NCBI GenBank assembly: GCA_947184155.2
Contig: CAMXCT020000312.1
Span: forward strand, 10,001-74,000
Reading direction: 5' to 3'
DNA from: Cladocopium goreaui
Lineage: Eukaryota > Sar > Dinophyceae > Suessiales > Symbiodiniaceae
DNA: 64,000 nt
Shown here: positions 44,220 through 54,837 of the stretch, one piece after another
How positions within the stretch are numbered: the stretch's first letter is position 1
Layout: every line of letters begins with the position of its first letter
Program-made: the position numbers and the translations under genes
The notes under the pieces: model-generated
What the model was told of the DNA's origin: nothing
What the model saw: the letters and a program-made list of their open reading frames with translations, nothing else
Databases searched by the model: none

Positions 44220-44284
44220 GTCACCTTGGTCTACGTCTTTTCTTTAGCATTCACCCAGCTCTTGAGGTGCGAGGACTTGCCCCG
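44220..44284 (+). CDS. Channel exon: S5
   Basis: After CTTGAG: VTLVYVFSLAFTQLLRCEDL then P and two bases CG, ending before GTCACG (GT). YVFxxAFTQLLR is the S5 end signature. The two leftover bases are completed by G at 46668. Confidence 0.85.
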
Positions 44285-45203
44285 GTCACGAAACCATGTT
44301 TTTTTTGTCCGTAATTCCAATGGAATCTCCACATCACTGGGACATTTGGGACCATAAATATGGATTCGGGGTATGGGATTCCTTCAGGCTCAAGATCCTA
44401 TAGGTCCTATATGGAAGATGACAGGAAAGCAAGACGTACCCAAGGTGGTACCTTGTGGCGAGAGTGAGATTCATGACGATTCATGGGCCGAAAAAACCTA
44501 GGTAATAGGTAAAAGGCATCGTACGAATTGATGTCCCGAAGAATCGGGATAAACAAAAACTGGCTCCTTTTGTCTGGGCCACCTCGCCCTTAGCCTTCGG
44601 CTGAACCTTCGGGATGGCGATGGAGAGAGAGAAAGAGGGAAGGCCCATTAATTGAAAACTACTACCACTGGAAACACGATCACCTTCCACACACTGTTTT
44701 AGTGGTGAACACCAATGCAAGCCAATATGGAGTCTGTATCCATAGGGTATCCATCCCATTTCATCCACTGGTTAATCATCACTATCCCTATATGACAATT
44801 GCAATTTTTGGTGGTATACACCCAATTTTTAGACACAAATCCAAATGACATTTCAAGTTGGCCACTTACATCCCATGATATCCCCATTGATATCTCATTA
44901 ACACCGCCAATTTCTGATTGTTGTCCCGTACGTTATGTAACATAGATGGAAGATTGTTCATGTATAGATGATTTATCATGATTTACCTATTGAAAAGGCT
45001 GATTTCCCAGTTCGCTACGTTAAATAACCAGAGGTATCATGCCCATCATACTGATTATGGTCGTTTTGATTAATTCCCTCCCTATCATAATGTCTATTGC
45101 TGATGGTCAAGTACCATCATTACCCCATATAATACACAGTACCAATATCCCAATTTCTGTTGGTTTCCATGATCTTCCAAGACTCCAAGACTCGAAAAAA
45201 ATC

Positions 45204-45316
45204 ATACCCTCTGGTAATTTGTTACATAGCTATTGAAAATGACCATAGAAATAGTGGATTTTCCCATTAAACATGGTCGATCTTTCCATAGTTTTTTGTT
45301 AGTTTACCAGAGGGTA
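45204..45316. mobile_element. CCCTCTGGTAA-type inverted-repeat element
   Basis: ATACCCTCTGGTAATTTG at the left, GTTAGTTTACCAGAGGGTA at the right. 113 bp, with full internal blocks (ACATAGCTATTGAAAATG, CATAGAAATAGTGGATTTT). A good reference copy of the family. Confidence 0.8.
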
Positions 45317-45737
45317 GAATCTGACAGTTTGTCACCGGGTGAGGCCTCGGATTTTCGCATGATGAAATTGGGCGGCCCGGAGTTGATTGACATTTCCAGA
45401 TCTTCCCGTGATTTTTTCCCACGAAATCACCACGAATTGTCATGGTTAAATCACAATGTTTACCAGTGAAGTCACTATGTGTCATAGGTAAAACATTTTT
45501 TTTCGATGGTTAACATCTATGGCAGCATCCTTGGTTTTCATGGTTAAACCATCACTTTTCATGGTTACATCACTATTTTAAGGGTGGTTTCTGGCTTGGA
45601 GCCTGCCACGTCGCACCTTGAAACCTCAGGGATACTCCAGCTGGCGATTTCTACTTCCCGAGTCTGACTCATGGCATGTTCGATGCTTAGTCCAGTTGTG
45701 GTTCTTGGTGTTTACCCTTTTTTTGTTGACAGCATAA

Positions 45738-45844
45738 CTGGTTGGTGGTTTGGGACATGAATTTTATAACTTTCCATATATGGGGAATTTCATAATCCCA
45801 ATTGACTTTCATATTTTCAGAGGGGTAGGTATACCACCAACCAG
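45738..45844. mobile_element. Inverted-repeat element, CTGGTTGGTGGTTT family (copy 3)
   Basis: CTGGTTGGTGGTTTGGGACAT left, AGGTATACCACCAACCAG right, 107 bp. Very close to the copy at 33374. Confidence 0.8.
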
Positions 45845-46667
45845 ATAAATATATAGTAACTACTATATAATATAAACATTATTCATTTAATTTTGCGGCA
45901 ATCAACACATAAGTATAATCACTATGAATTACTATAAAAAAACAGTTTTTGATTTTAACTATATACTTAACACAAACTGTCTTGTAAAAACTGTGGCGGT
46001 AAGCTCCCAGGAGAGTTTATGTACAGTATGGTGTGGGTTAAAAGCCCTGATGTTCGACTGTACGCGTATTTGTTTGATAATGGTTCATTATATGCCAAGT
46101 GCCAATTTTCGAAGAATTAGGGGTGGTTTCTGGTTTCTGGATTCATGTCGAGGTTGTTCTGCAGGAGGAAACTCTTGGAAGACCAGCCCTCTAGCAGCAG
46201 GAAACCACCGAAGTATAGATGCTAGGAGATACTCCCACGCAGGCTCAAAAAGGTAGAATTTCAACCCAGGTAGGACAGGCAAATGATTGACAAGGGTGAA
46301 AAAATGGTGGAAATTGGTGATTTAACTCCTGAAGATTTGCCAATGGTTCCTTGCTGATATTTGGGGAGCTGAATGCATGGATTCAGCTGGGTGCACCGAT
46401 CGATTTTTTGACTACCCTCCGACGATTTAAGAGTTTGCTATGGAAAAAATGCTATGTAAAAGTCAGTAGTAGTTAAATGGCTATGGATCAATACCTATTA
46501 ATACCATTTTTAGTGGGATGAACATCCATTTACCAGCTATTTTGATGTTCACCAGGGGTACAAGGTTTTGACCCATCCCCAAATCATCAAACTGAATGGG
46601 CCATTGTCCATGTAGCCATGTGAAACCAGAGGACCCCCCCCCATTGAAACTACCATCCACCTTCGAG

Positions 46668-46738
46668 GTTCGCGCTCTTCTTCCATGGCTGTCTTGGGGA
46701 GCAGTTGCCGGACATGGCCAGTGGCATTTTTGACGAAG
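46668..46738 (+). CDS. Channel exon: pore segment
   Basis: After CTTCGAG one base completes Arg and the frame reads FALFFHGCLGEQLPDMASGI then FDE and G, ending before GTTCCC (GT). LFFHGxLGExLPxxAS occupies the pore-helix/filter place; the acidic Glu in LGE may line the filter. One leftover base is completed by GC at 47251. Confidence 0.8.
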
Positions 46739-46792
46739 GTTCCCGGATGCTGACGGGACTATGGCTGGAAAATTGGTCATGGAACAGGATCA

Positions 46793-46930
46793 TATACCCT
46801 CTGGTGATTCAACATGGCTATTGAACATGGCCATACATGGCCCATTTAGTTAGTTTATGTTAGTTTAATGATTTGATGTCTTATCTATTGAACAAGGTGA
46901 GGTTCCACAGCTATTTTAGATTACCAGATG
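46793..46930. mobile_element. Degenerate CCCTCTGGTAA-type element
   Basis: ATATACCCTCTGGTGATTC at the left and GATTACCAGATG at the right with ATGGCTATTGAACATGGCCAT inside; weakly kept. Confidence 0.45.
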
Positions 46931-47250
46931 TTGGACAGTTTTGATTTTGAATGGGATGGGTGGCCATTTGCCCTGCGCCATAGTGCCATTGTCATGTGCC
47001 AGTGTACCAGCATATGGGTGATTTCGTTGGCACGGTGACGTTTTGCCATGCAGAAAGTGACACTCGAAGGAGATAGGAAAGCATCAGAAAAATATGCCGG
47101 GGCAAATTGTGGTGCCCTCACTGCAATCTCACCACAAATGATGTTCCTTATGGGAAATCATCCCCAAAATGGCCCAATTTAGCCCGATGTGCAAAGTCTA
47201 TGTGCCGGGCATTGCTTAGACCAAACTTGCGGGCCGCATGGCATGTTCAG

Positions 47251-47303
47251 GCATAGATGTGGGCATTTGTCTCATGATTTTCATCTTCTTGGGACCTTTC
47301 ACT
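47251..47303 (+). CDS. Channel exon: S6, first part
   Basis: After GTTCAG two bases complete Gly, then IDVGICLMIFIFLGPFT, ending before GCGCCT (GC donor). Joined in phase 0 to 48018 it gives FLGPFTVMNMIVAVLVHVV, the S6 pattern (xxPxTVMNMLVGVLxxVV). Confidence 0.85.
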
Positions 47304-48017
47304 GCGCCTTGGATTACCTTCGAGCCCCAAATCCCGTCTGAAGATGTAGGGTATTTGAAACACAGAAATAAAGAACTTCACTCTCTTGGTTTGTTGTTTG
47401 TTTGTTTATGATCAAAATTGAGGCACCTGAGCGTTTGAAGATTTTGAAGAAGGGTGCGAGATATCAGATGCAAAGGTCATTTCGCTTGATTTTGGGAATA
47501 GGGAACCATGTCTACACAGAACGACGACTGCTTTCAAGTCATCAGGAGTCAATCATCCCTGTCTAAACAGAACAAATAGAACAGCAACTTTGTTGCAACA
47601 TACGGTAATCACACGGATGGAGATAGTCACTTTTCTGGTTTTGAGTGTGTCTGATCGGTTTTGAGTCCAGCGAGTGAGGATGGATCAGCATAACGACCCC
47701 CTTAAACTATCTTAAACTCACTCCCAGGGGCCCAAGGGTGTAAAAACAGGTGAAGGTAACAAACAGAAACATGTGCGTTTTGGGTCAAAGGGAACTTTAA
47801 GGAACTTTATGGAACTCTTCTTGAGCGACCGTGCCAAAAGTAGGCAACAGCCCTAACAGAAAGTTTTTGTTTTACCATACAATATGATGGAAACATATGG
47901 AAACATGATAGAACACCTAAATCTCTAGAATTTATCATATTGACCCCTTAAATTTACCCTTAGTAGTCTACCATAGTCTACCCAGGTGTCTTTTTATTTG
48001 TTTTTTTCCGTTCCCAG
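47304..48017. other. Intron
   Basis: No element or RNA gene recognised. Confidence 0.5.
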
Positions 48018-48144
48018 GTCATGAACATGATCGTGGCTGTGCTGGTGCATGTCGTCAGTTCAGTGGCGACCCTGCAACAGATCAACCAACAGAACGGTGA
48101 CCTGGCGGCCTTCGGAGCCTTCCGACGCCTCCTGAGTGGCGATG
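48018..48144 (+). CDS. Channel exon: S6 end and post-S6 helix
   Basis: After TTCCCAG in phase 0: VMNMIVAVLVHVVSSVATLQ, then QINQQNGDLAAFGAFRRLLS. The 3' edge may be at G/GTGACC (about 48096) or G/GTGATA (48144); neither phases directly with the EF-hand exon, so a small exon between them may be missing. Confidence 0.8.
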
Positions 48145-49605
48145 GTGATATCATGGTGGTTTATATAACCAAGAAATGGTGATCATTTTTGAAAATTTTT
48201 GTTCCCCAAAAAATGGTGATTTCATGTGATTAAAGCAATTTAATCGGATATTGAAGCAAGAAGAATGGTGATTTCATGTGATTTCAGCAACACACATGGT
48301 GATAGAACATGATTCATAGCCATTGAAGATTGGGATTTTAGTGGGATATTGCTTGGGTATAATTATGGGATAATTAATCCACTTGACATGACACGTGGCA
48401 TTTGGAAAAGGGGTAGTATATGCCGCAAATGAGGCAAATGTGGTTCTTTTGATCATTAGAGATACTGATGAATCACTGAGTAACCGGTGGATATAGGGGT
48501 AGACAAACTCATGAACTGCAGCTGGGGGTGCAGTTCCACTTCGTAAGTGGGTATATCATGTAAGCGATAGCTATTGGGTTGTATCCATGGTTATCCTCCA
48601 TATATTTATGAACCCAACCACGACAGCACTCATACTGGTCACCCAAACAAGATACCCTCTGGGAAACCACAGAACTATGGAAAATCACCATTGCTAATGG
48701 GTAAATCAACTATTTCTATGGCCATGTTCAATAGCTTTTTGTGTCAGTTGCCAACGTGGCATCTGGAGATGTTTAGATTGGGCGTTCACGGTCCGCTCTC
48801 CAGTCATCACTTTGGCTCAGTTGGAATGGATTTTTCGACGTGGGATAGGAAGGATGGTACTCCTGGGGTGCGGTACGGCATCCCAATGACCATCAATGAC
48901 CATCAATGACCCGACATGTCCCGATGTTTCGAAAAGAAGTTTCAAGATAAAAAGGGTATCAGATGTATCAGCCATGGAAGCAGAGAAGAAAGGCACACAG
49001 AAGATCAGAAGACATCAGAAGACTATCAAATTTCACAGTGAAGTTGAACATATATAAGTATATAGTCTGAACGGTTCGCAGTGATATACGAACATCTATA
49101 TGTGTTGGACTGATGTTCTTTTAGCATGGGTTGAAAGATGTTGACACCATCTGCTAGCGTAACTAGAGTGTCATCCATGGATGTCATGTGTGGCTTCGCG
49201 GGCATTGTTAACATAAACATCTTCCGGCACCGACTCTGGGGTTCTGGCGGTGTTCACAGCCAGGTATTATCCGAGAAAGGCCACCCGGATGCAGATGGCC
49301 TTTCCCGCAGAGTCGATCACCAGCCATGGTGAGGTCAACATGCCCTCGTTTGAGTAGGGTCAAGTGTGAACATCAAACGGAGCAAGACAAAATACCAGAA
49401 TCGTGAGCCATCGTGAGCCCATAACTGAGGCGTTGAATTTTTGGGCCGCAACCATTAACTAAGGGGCTTGGTATGCTTTGTCTGGCAACAAAGTAAGCCC
49501 CAACGAACCCTGGTCGATGAATGTTGATGCATCAACGGATGCCCAAAAAATATCAACAATCCATGATTTCACTCCGGGTTGACATCAGACGATTCGCCGC
49601 CTGAG
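48145..49605. other. Intron with one family element
   Basis: A CCCTCTGGTAA-type element lies at about 48652-48738 (ATACCCTCTGGGAAACCACA, CAACTATTTCTATGGCCATG) with its right end eroded. A possible missed exon around 49195-49320 (GC-richer) could not be framed. Confidence 0.45.
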
Positions 49606-49672
49606 GGTGTTCCAAGTCTTGAAGGAATTGGACACGGACAACGATGACGTCATTAGCCAAGATGAGTTCAGG
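49606..49672 (+). CDS. Channel exon: EF-hand
   Basis: After CCTGAG one base completes a codon and the frame reads VFQVLKELDTDNDDVISQDE then F and AG. DTDNDDVISQDE is an EF-hand loop with Asp at 1, 3, 5, Ile at 8 and Glu at 12, so calcium binding is likely. AG joins G at 56032 to Arg if the donor is GACTGT (GA type); a GT donor three bases on does not phase. Confidence 0.75.
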
Positions 49673-50044
49673 ACTGTCACAGTGCCATGGGAAGTTATTG
49701 AATGGGAGCCCCTACAAAGTGGTTGCCTAAGTTATTTTATTACAAGTATTACTCATATTTGTCGTGTAATATGCTATATGTATCTATATGTGATATGTGT
49801 ATATGATATGGTTACAACGGATTCATAGACAAACTTACAACCGAGAGGCCAATGATGAACATGTCTGGAATTCCTTGGAAACTAGCCTTCAGCAGCAAGA
49901 TGGATGTGCAGAACCATTGCAGAATCATTGAAACTACCATTGAAACTGGTTGGTGGTTAATGATGGCTAATACCTGGGTGATGAAAACATGGTTAATGAT
50001 GGTTGATGATGGTTAATGGTTGTTAATCAATAGTGGTTAATTAT

Positions 50045-50145
50045 CTGGTTGGTGGTTTGGAACATTTTTTATTTTCCCCAATAGTTGGGAATGATGATTT
50101 AGTCTGACTAATTAACATTTTCAGGGGGGTTGAAACCACCAGCCA
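50045..50145. mobile_element. Inverted-repeat element, CTGGTTGGTGGTTT family (copy 4)
   Basis: CTGGTTGGTGGTTTGGAACAT left, GTTGAAACCACCAGCCAG right; about 101 bp. Confidence 0.75.
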
Positions 50146-50323
50146 GGAAACTAATTCTGAGGGTAACTCCAATGCTCTATCTGTCTACTGTACCTATTTG
50201 GTAGAGACTTAAACCCTATCCTATCCCCACCATAGGGGCAGCGCAGAATTAAAACCCCTAAAATTCTGGTACGATTTATTTGGATATGGCGCTGGGGCGG
50301 TGTTTTTGCATATGCTCTCATAG

Positions 50324-51867
50324 GTTTTGGCTCCACACCTTCCAGCGGTGAACCTGTTTGCAACTGATAGTGGAGACACCGTTCCCTCAAACCCCATGGA
50401 TATCCACATCCGTGCCACTGCCCCGGGCAGCAGATTCAACATCGTGGCATCCATCGAAGGACATCAGCATGGAGTTCTGTGCTGCAGAGGACTGTCGCCA
50501 GATCAGCAGTTCTTGGTGAAGAATGCCCCGACCCTTGAGGAGGGCATTTACACGTTTTATGACCTTGAAAAGAGTGCGGAGGTTTCACAGACATGTGTGT
50601 TTGCAGGCATCACCGAAGCTTTGAAACATCACTCAAAAGGGGATGTCAGCAAGATCCAAATCATTGACCTTTGCAGCGGAATGGGAGGTTTCACGATAGG
50701 TTCCCAAGTGCTCGGTTTAGAAACGAAGGCATTTGTGGAAAGAAATCACTTGGCTTGCCTGGCTTTGAAGGCAAATTTTGATGGTGACATCATTCAGGGC
50801 GATTTGGAAAATGATGAAATTCTGAAAAGGCTGCATAGGCTGAAACAGAGTTGTCACCTGCAAATCACAGGTGGATTTTCATGCCAGGGATATTCCAGGC
50901 AAGGCGACATGCTTGGATTGGATGATCATCGAAGCCACACTCTCCAAGGAATCTTGCGGTACTGGAGTGTGTAGCCAACGTCATCAACTTCCCCAGCACA
51001 CAAGAACAACTTGACCGCCATGCTCAAGATGCACGCATGACCATTGCCAAGCAAGTCTTTGAGCCAGTCAGGCGATGCAGATTCTGGTGCCACATGTTGT
51101 CGGAGAACTTTCCAGTGATCAACATCCCTTCCTGGCCCATCTCCAAGGAGTACATCAAATTGAAGGACGTCATGCCTCTTGACGCTATCTGGCATCCTGA
51201 AGAAGAACAACAACTGGAATGGGATGAAAGTGAGCTTGCCATCTATTTGAATCCAACCTATGGCAATGATCAAAGAATTCTTCAACCAGATGATCAAGCC
51301 CCAACAATGCTCCACAGTTGGGGACATGTCAACAGATCTTGCCCTTGTGGTTGCCGAGGTGCTTTCAGTGATGCCAGACTCAGAAGTGGCGGTGCTCGTG
51401 GATTTGGACTTCTGTCTGCGTGCACTGGCTGTCACAGGCATCTTCATCCAGCAGAAGGAGCCCTGCTTTGCACCGTTCCACCAGACTTTCAGTTCCCGAT
51501 GCCAATGGGATCAGCGCTGAGCCTCTTGGGGCAAATCGCTGCACCACTTCAGGTGCTCTGGGTCCAGTCTCACATTTTGGCTGGCCTCCAGCAATTTTCT
51601 TGGGGATGGACTGGCATTGACCCATCCAAGTGCATTCACATCTTCAAGCAGTACCTGGTGCAGCATTCAATGCGCAAATGGGTCACACCATGTATGTACC
51701 TTCTAAGAGACGTCCATGTTCAGGTGGACGGGGAGGATCAAATCATGGCCATCACACTCAACAGACCAACCACTGCCAGGGACTTGGCCATGGCAGAGAA
51801 AGCGCTGTGTGGATGGGGACACTTTGCCATTGTGCCACATCAAGGCCAGCGGATCCCATTGGACTGA
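50324..51867 (+). pseudogene. C5-cytosine DNA methyltransferase part of a retroelement, frameshifted
   Basis: Two frames together cover a cytosine-C5 methyltransferase. The first (50324-50974, open from the stop at 50321 with no early ATG) holds motif I DLCSGMGGFTIG (50666), an acidic strand GDIIQGDLEND, and motif IV GGFSCQGYSRQGD with the catalytic Cys codon at 50882. The second (from about 50941, other frame) holds motif VI VLECVANV (Glu at 50965) and then SWGHVNRSCPCGCRGAF and GQIAAPLQVLW (motif IX-X area). The break lies around 50950; compared with the family a short stretch is also lost there. A stop TGA ends the frame at 51867, but the same frame goes on directly. The enzyme would methylate DNA cytosines if intact; this copy is broken. 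Confidence 0.8.
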
Positions 51868-52470
51868 ATGCTCCAGCCCAACATCCTGTACCAGATCCAA
51901 CTACGCCAAAGTGCACAGGTCAAGCCTTTCAACCCCTTGAGTGAGGTCCTGGGAGGTGGATTCCATCATGCATCACAGGGACTTGGAGACCGAATCATTT
52001 GGACTTTCATGAAGGCACTTGTCACTCACAAAGCACAGCAATCACACATGCCTGCACCATGGATCATCTATCCATTCAGAACGGTATCAATCCTGCAAAG
52101 ACAACTTCCAGTCGAGGTTCAGCAGTCTTGGACGGAAAACTATCAACGCTCCAACGGCCAAATCTTTGTCATTTGCGAGATCTATGACCATTGGATTTTG
52201 TTGCTGGGCCAGAAGCAGCAGCAATCTGATGGACTTTCATGGACCTTTCACGATGGACTTCGACAGGGTCATCTGCTCATGGTTCTGGCGGAGGTGGCAC
52301 AGAAGAATTGGAAATGCCCTGGACTTGGACTTTGCGGGCATCCAAATGGGTCATGGACTTTGTCAAACCCAAGAATCCACCTGTGGCACCATCGCCTTGG
52401 TTCAGATGGCACTGGACTTACGCCTTATCGCAGTGGATGATACCCATGATGTGCTTCACACATTCTGAAG
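51868..52470 (+). pseudogene. Ulp1/C48-like cysteine protease part of the retroelement, frameshifted
   Basis: Directly continues the previous frame after its stop. Features: FVICEIYDHWILLLGQ (His codon at 52189), LSWTFHDGL (Asp codon at 52252), then, after a shift of frame near 52320, GIQMGHGLCQTQESTCGTIAL with Gln at 52364 and Cys at 52382. His-Trp...Asp...Gln...Cys-Gly in this order and spacing is the catalytic signature of Ulp1/SENP-type (C48) proteases. This assignment rests on four residues and the order only, so an unrelated cysteine protease is possible. The domain ends with a stop at 52468. Confidence 0.5.
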
Positions 52471-53426
52471 GTCAGTTCCGACCTATCACCTTGCTGTCCG
52501 CTTTGTACCGAAACTGGGCCCGGCTCAGGACCAAACAGATGGTCCATCAATTGTCCAAAGTGATGCCGCCGGAAGCCCTTGGTTTTCTTCCGGCAAGGGA
52601 GGCGGCACAAGTGTGGCTCAATCTTCAAGCTCAGATCGAGTTGATGATGCAGCAGAACCAAAACTATTCAGGCTTGTCCACAGACTTGAAGAAAGCTTTC
52701 AACCACATCGGAAGAAGGCAAGTTTTCAAGGTTGCTGAGAGGCTGGGGATGCCAGAACCCCTGCTCAATGCGCGGCAGAAATTTCTGGGAGGAGTCACTC
52801 GCAGATTTGATGTTCATGGAGACCTTGGTTTGGAAATTGCATCTTCCTCAGGATTTCCGGAAGGGGATCCGCTTTCCATCATAGCAATGCTCGTAGTGGA
52901 CTGGAGTTACCACACATACATGAGAGTTTTCTGTCCGAAAGTTTCGGCCTACTCGTTTGTGGACAATTTGACACTAGCTGCAAGAGAAGCACTGCACGTA
53001 GCACATGCGTATTTTGCATTGCGGACTATTTGTCAACTTTTTGGACTCTCTACGGACACAGAGAAGACTTATGTGTGGGCGCTATCCTCACCTGAACGAC
53101 AACGATTGATGCAACTGCAATTTCCCTGCCTTTTTGATGCGAGTGAACTAGGTGGTCCAATAACTTTTGGGGCAGCAAGAAGAAACCGAGTTCCCAGAGC
53201 TAGAGGTGAAAAACTGGAGACCAAGTGGGAGCGACTTCGATGTTCGCGAGCTCCACAACTTCAGAAATACAATGTTCTCCCGGTCTCCCCAAGGTTTTTT
53301 GGCCACAGGCACTGCATGGTGCCAACAACTGCAGCATTGCTGACACATATGCCCTGGCTCTCAGGCGTGCAGCAGTCGAGGCAATTGGAGCTGGCGGTGC
53401 TGGATCAAACCCAATGCTACGCTTAA
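52440..53426 (+). pseudogene. Reverse transcriptase of the retroelement
   Basis: Within the open frame that starts at 52239, RT sequence begins near 52470: RPITLLSALYRNWARLR (motif 2), STDLKKAFNHIGR (motif A, Asp at 52683), GFPEGDPLSIIAMLVVDW (motif B), SYSFVDN-like AYSFVDNLTLAAR (motif C at 52956, with Asn in place of the second Asp). This is the non-LTR type of RT. The frame is lost near 53270, where the next frame takes over. Several comparable dinoflagellate elements, as I recall, also have VDN at motif C. Confidence 0.8.
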
Positions 53427-54205
53427 TTCTCTCAGATGATATGGCGAATGACCCTGGCTTCTATCAACTCAACCACTGCATCTCCACTTGGAGAAGGATG
53501 CTGAGGAAATTTCCTGATCTTCTTCCAACGTGGAAAGTTTGGGCGCATACTTTTTCTGGCAAATTCTTTCCAGGACCTTTTTCCAAATTACTTCAATGTC
53601 TTTCTGGAATTGGATGGTCATTGGAGGAACCGCCAATAGTTTGCGATCACGAGGGTCACAAATGGGACTTGATGAACATGGACAACAAGACACTCACTAC
53701 GGTCTTGCAAGATGCATGGTTGCAATTTGTGGCCTGTCAGATCAAGCACCAAACTATGCAAGGACTACATGGCATTGAGAGATCGCTGACTTTACTGGAT
53801 ACTGCTCAGATGTCGCCACTTGACAAAGCCAGACTCCCAGCATTGCACTCAGGCGCATTCATCAGCAACGCCGAACATGCCAAGTATGACATGGAGAAAT
53901 TTGCCATATGTCACATCTGTCGCCTCGAGGATGACAGGGAGCATTGGCTCATTTGCCCACGTTACCAGCACATTCGGCAGTCAATTCCTGGCTGGTTTCC
54001 AGACAATGTGGAGCAACCACGCTGCGTGCTCAACCACCTTCTGGTCTCCAAGCTGGAACCTCTGGTGCACTGGCGACAGATGCTCTATGAGTTGCTTGAT
54101 GAAACACAGAACTTTTATTTTGAACCACCCAAGCAAGGATTGCAACACCTTTTCATTGATGTGTTGAAACTTTTAAGGAATTGCAACTTGCGGCTTGGGC
54201 GGTAG
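53270..54205 (+). pseudogene. Post-RT region with zinc motif, retroelement
   Basis: In the frame following the RT: LPKVFWPQALHGANNC, AVEAIGAGGAGSNPMLRL, DPGFYQL, then CHICRLEDDREHWLICPRY (53909-53965), a CxxC...HxxxxC zinc motif typical behind the RT of non-LTR elements. It ends with LFIDVLKLLRNCNLRL, apparently the start of RNase H, where the first catalytic Asp is kept but the usual DGS is lost, and breaks into the next frame at about 54190. Confidence 0.7.
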
Positions 54206-54837
54206 TTTGTGCCACCGAGGGGCAAATAGTATCAAAAGGGTTTTTACCAGGGATCACTCAATCTATCGACAGAGCTGAACTTACAGCACTGCTTAATGCC
54301 GTACGTTGGGGAGCGCATTCTGAAGTGTCTCTCTACATCTGGTCTGACATCCAATCTACGGTGCGCATTGCTCACTACTTGCTCCGCTACCACATGGTCC
54401 CGGATGCAGTGGAGAACTTTGATCTCTGGAGCCAAGTGCTTGAGGCACTGGATGACCGAGATGGAGCTGATACCATTGTCAAATGGATACCATCACATCT
54501 GGACTCCTCATTGACGGAGGATAGCTTTGAAGATTGGGTTGCGGACTGGAATGATATGGCTGACAAGCTGGCGACGCACACCAACTATCAGCGTGATCAG
54601 TGCGTCAGATTGCAATTGACTGGACTGAGAGGGATTATGGAGACACAGGCCACAAGATTGAGACAGCTTCGGCAGTTCTTTTTTACAGTGGCTGACCAGC
54701 CAAAGGATGCGAGCAACCATGACATCTCTTCGGATGAAGAGGCTGGTTGGCCCTGGATACCATATGAGGAAAACCTGCCTCTGAATTGGCGGGTCAAATG
54801 CCTTCATGGTCATTTCCTGTTCCTGGCATTTTCTTGA
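54181..54837 (+). pseudogene. RNase H of the retroelement
   Basis: AAWAVVCA, then IDRAELTALLNAV (Glu codon at 54277), YIWSDIQSTV (Asp at 54346), IKWIPSHLD-like VKWIPSHLDSS and WVADWNDMADKLA (last Asp). This is a type I RNase H in the usual order. The tail DISSDEEAGWPWIPYEENLP follows and the frame stops at 54837. No poly-A or terminal repeat was found behind it. Confidence 0.75.

Larger units (their letters stand above)
44285..46667. other. Intron with several short elements
   Basis: Contains the dispersed repeat 44578-44628, a partial CCCTCTGGTAA-type element at 44965-45030, a full copy at 45204-45316 and a CTGGTTGGTGGTTT-family copy at 45738-45844. No exon needed between the flanking phased exons; the 110-codon frame at 45924-46256 shows no family. 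Confidence 0.55.

Noticed and set aside
47150..47175. GGGCCATTTTGGGG on the minus strand as a further spliced-leader relic
   Set aside because: Only a ten-base match without the CAAG end or a second unit; chance level.
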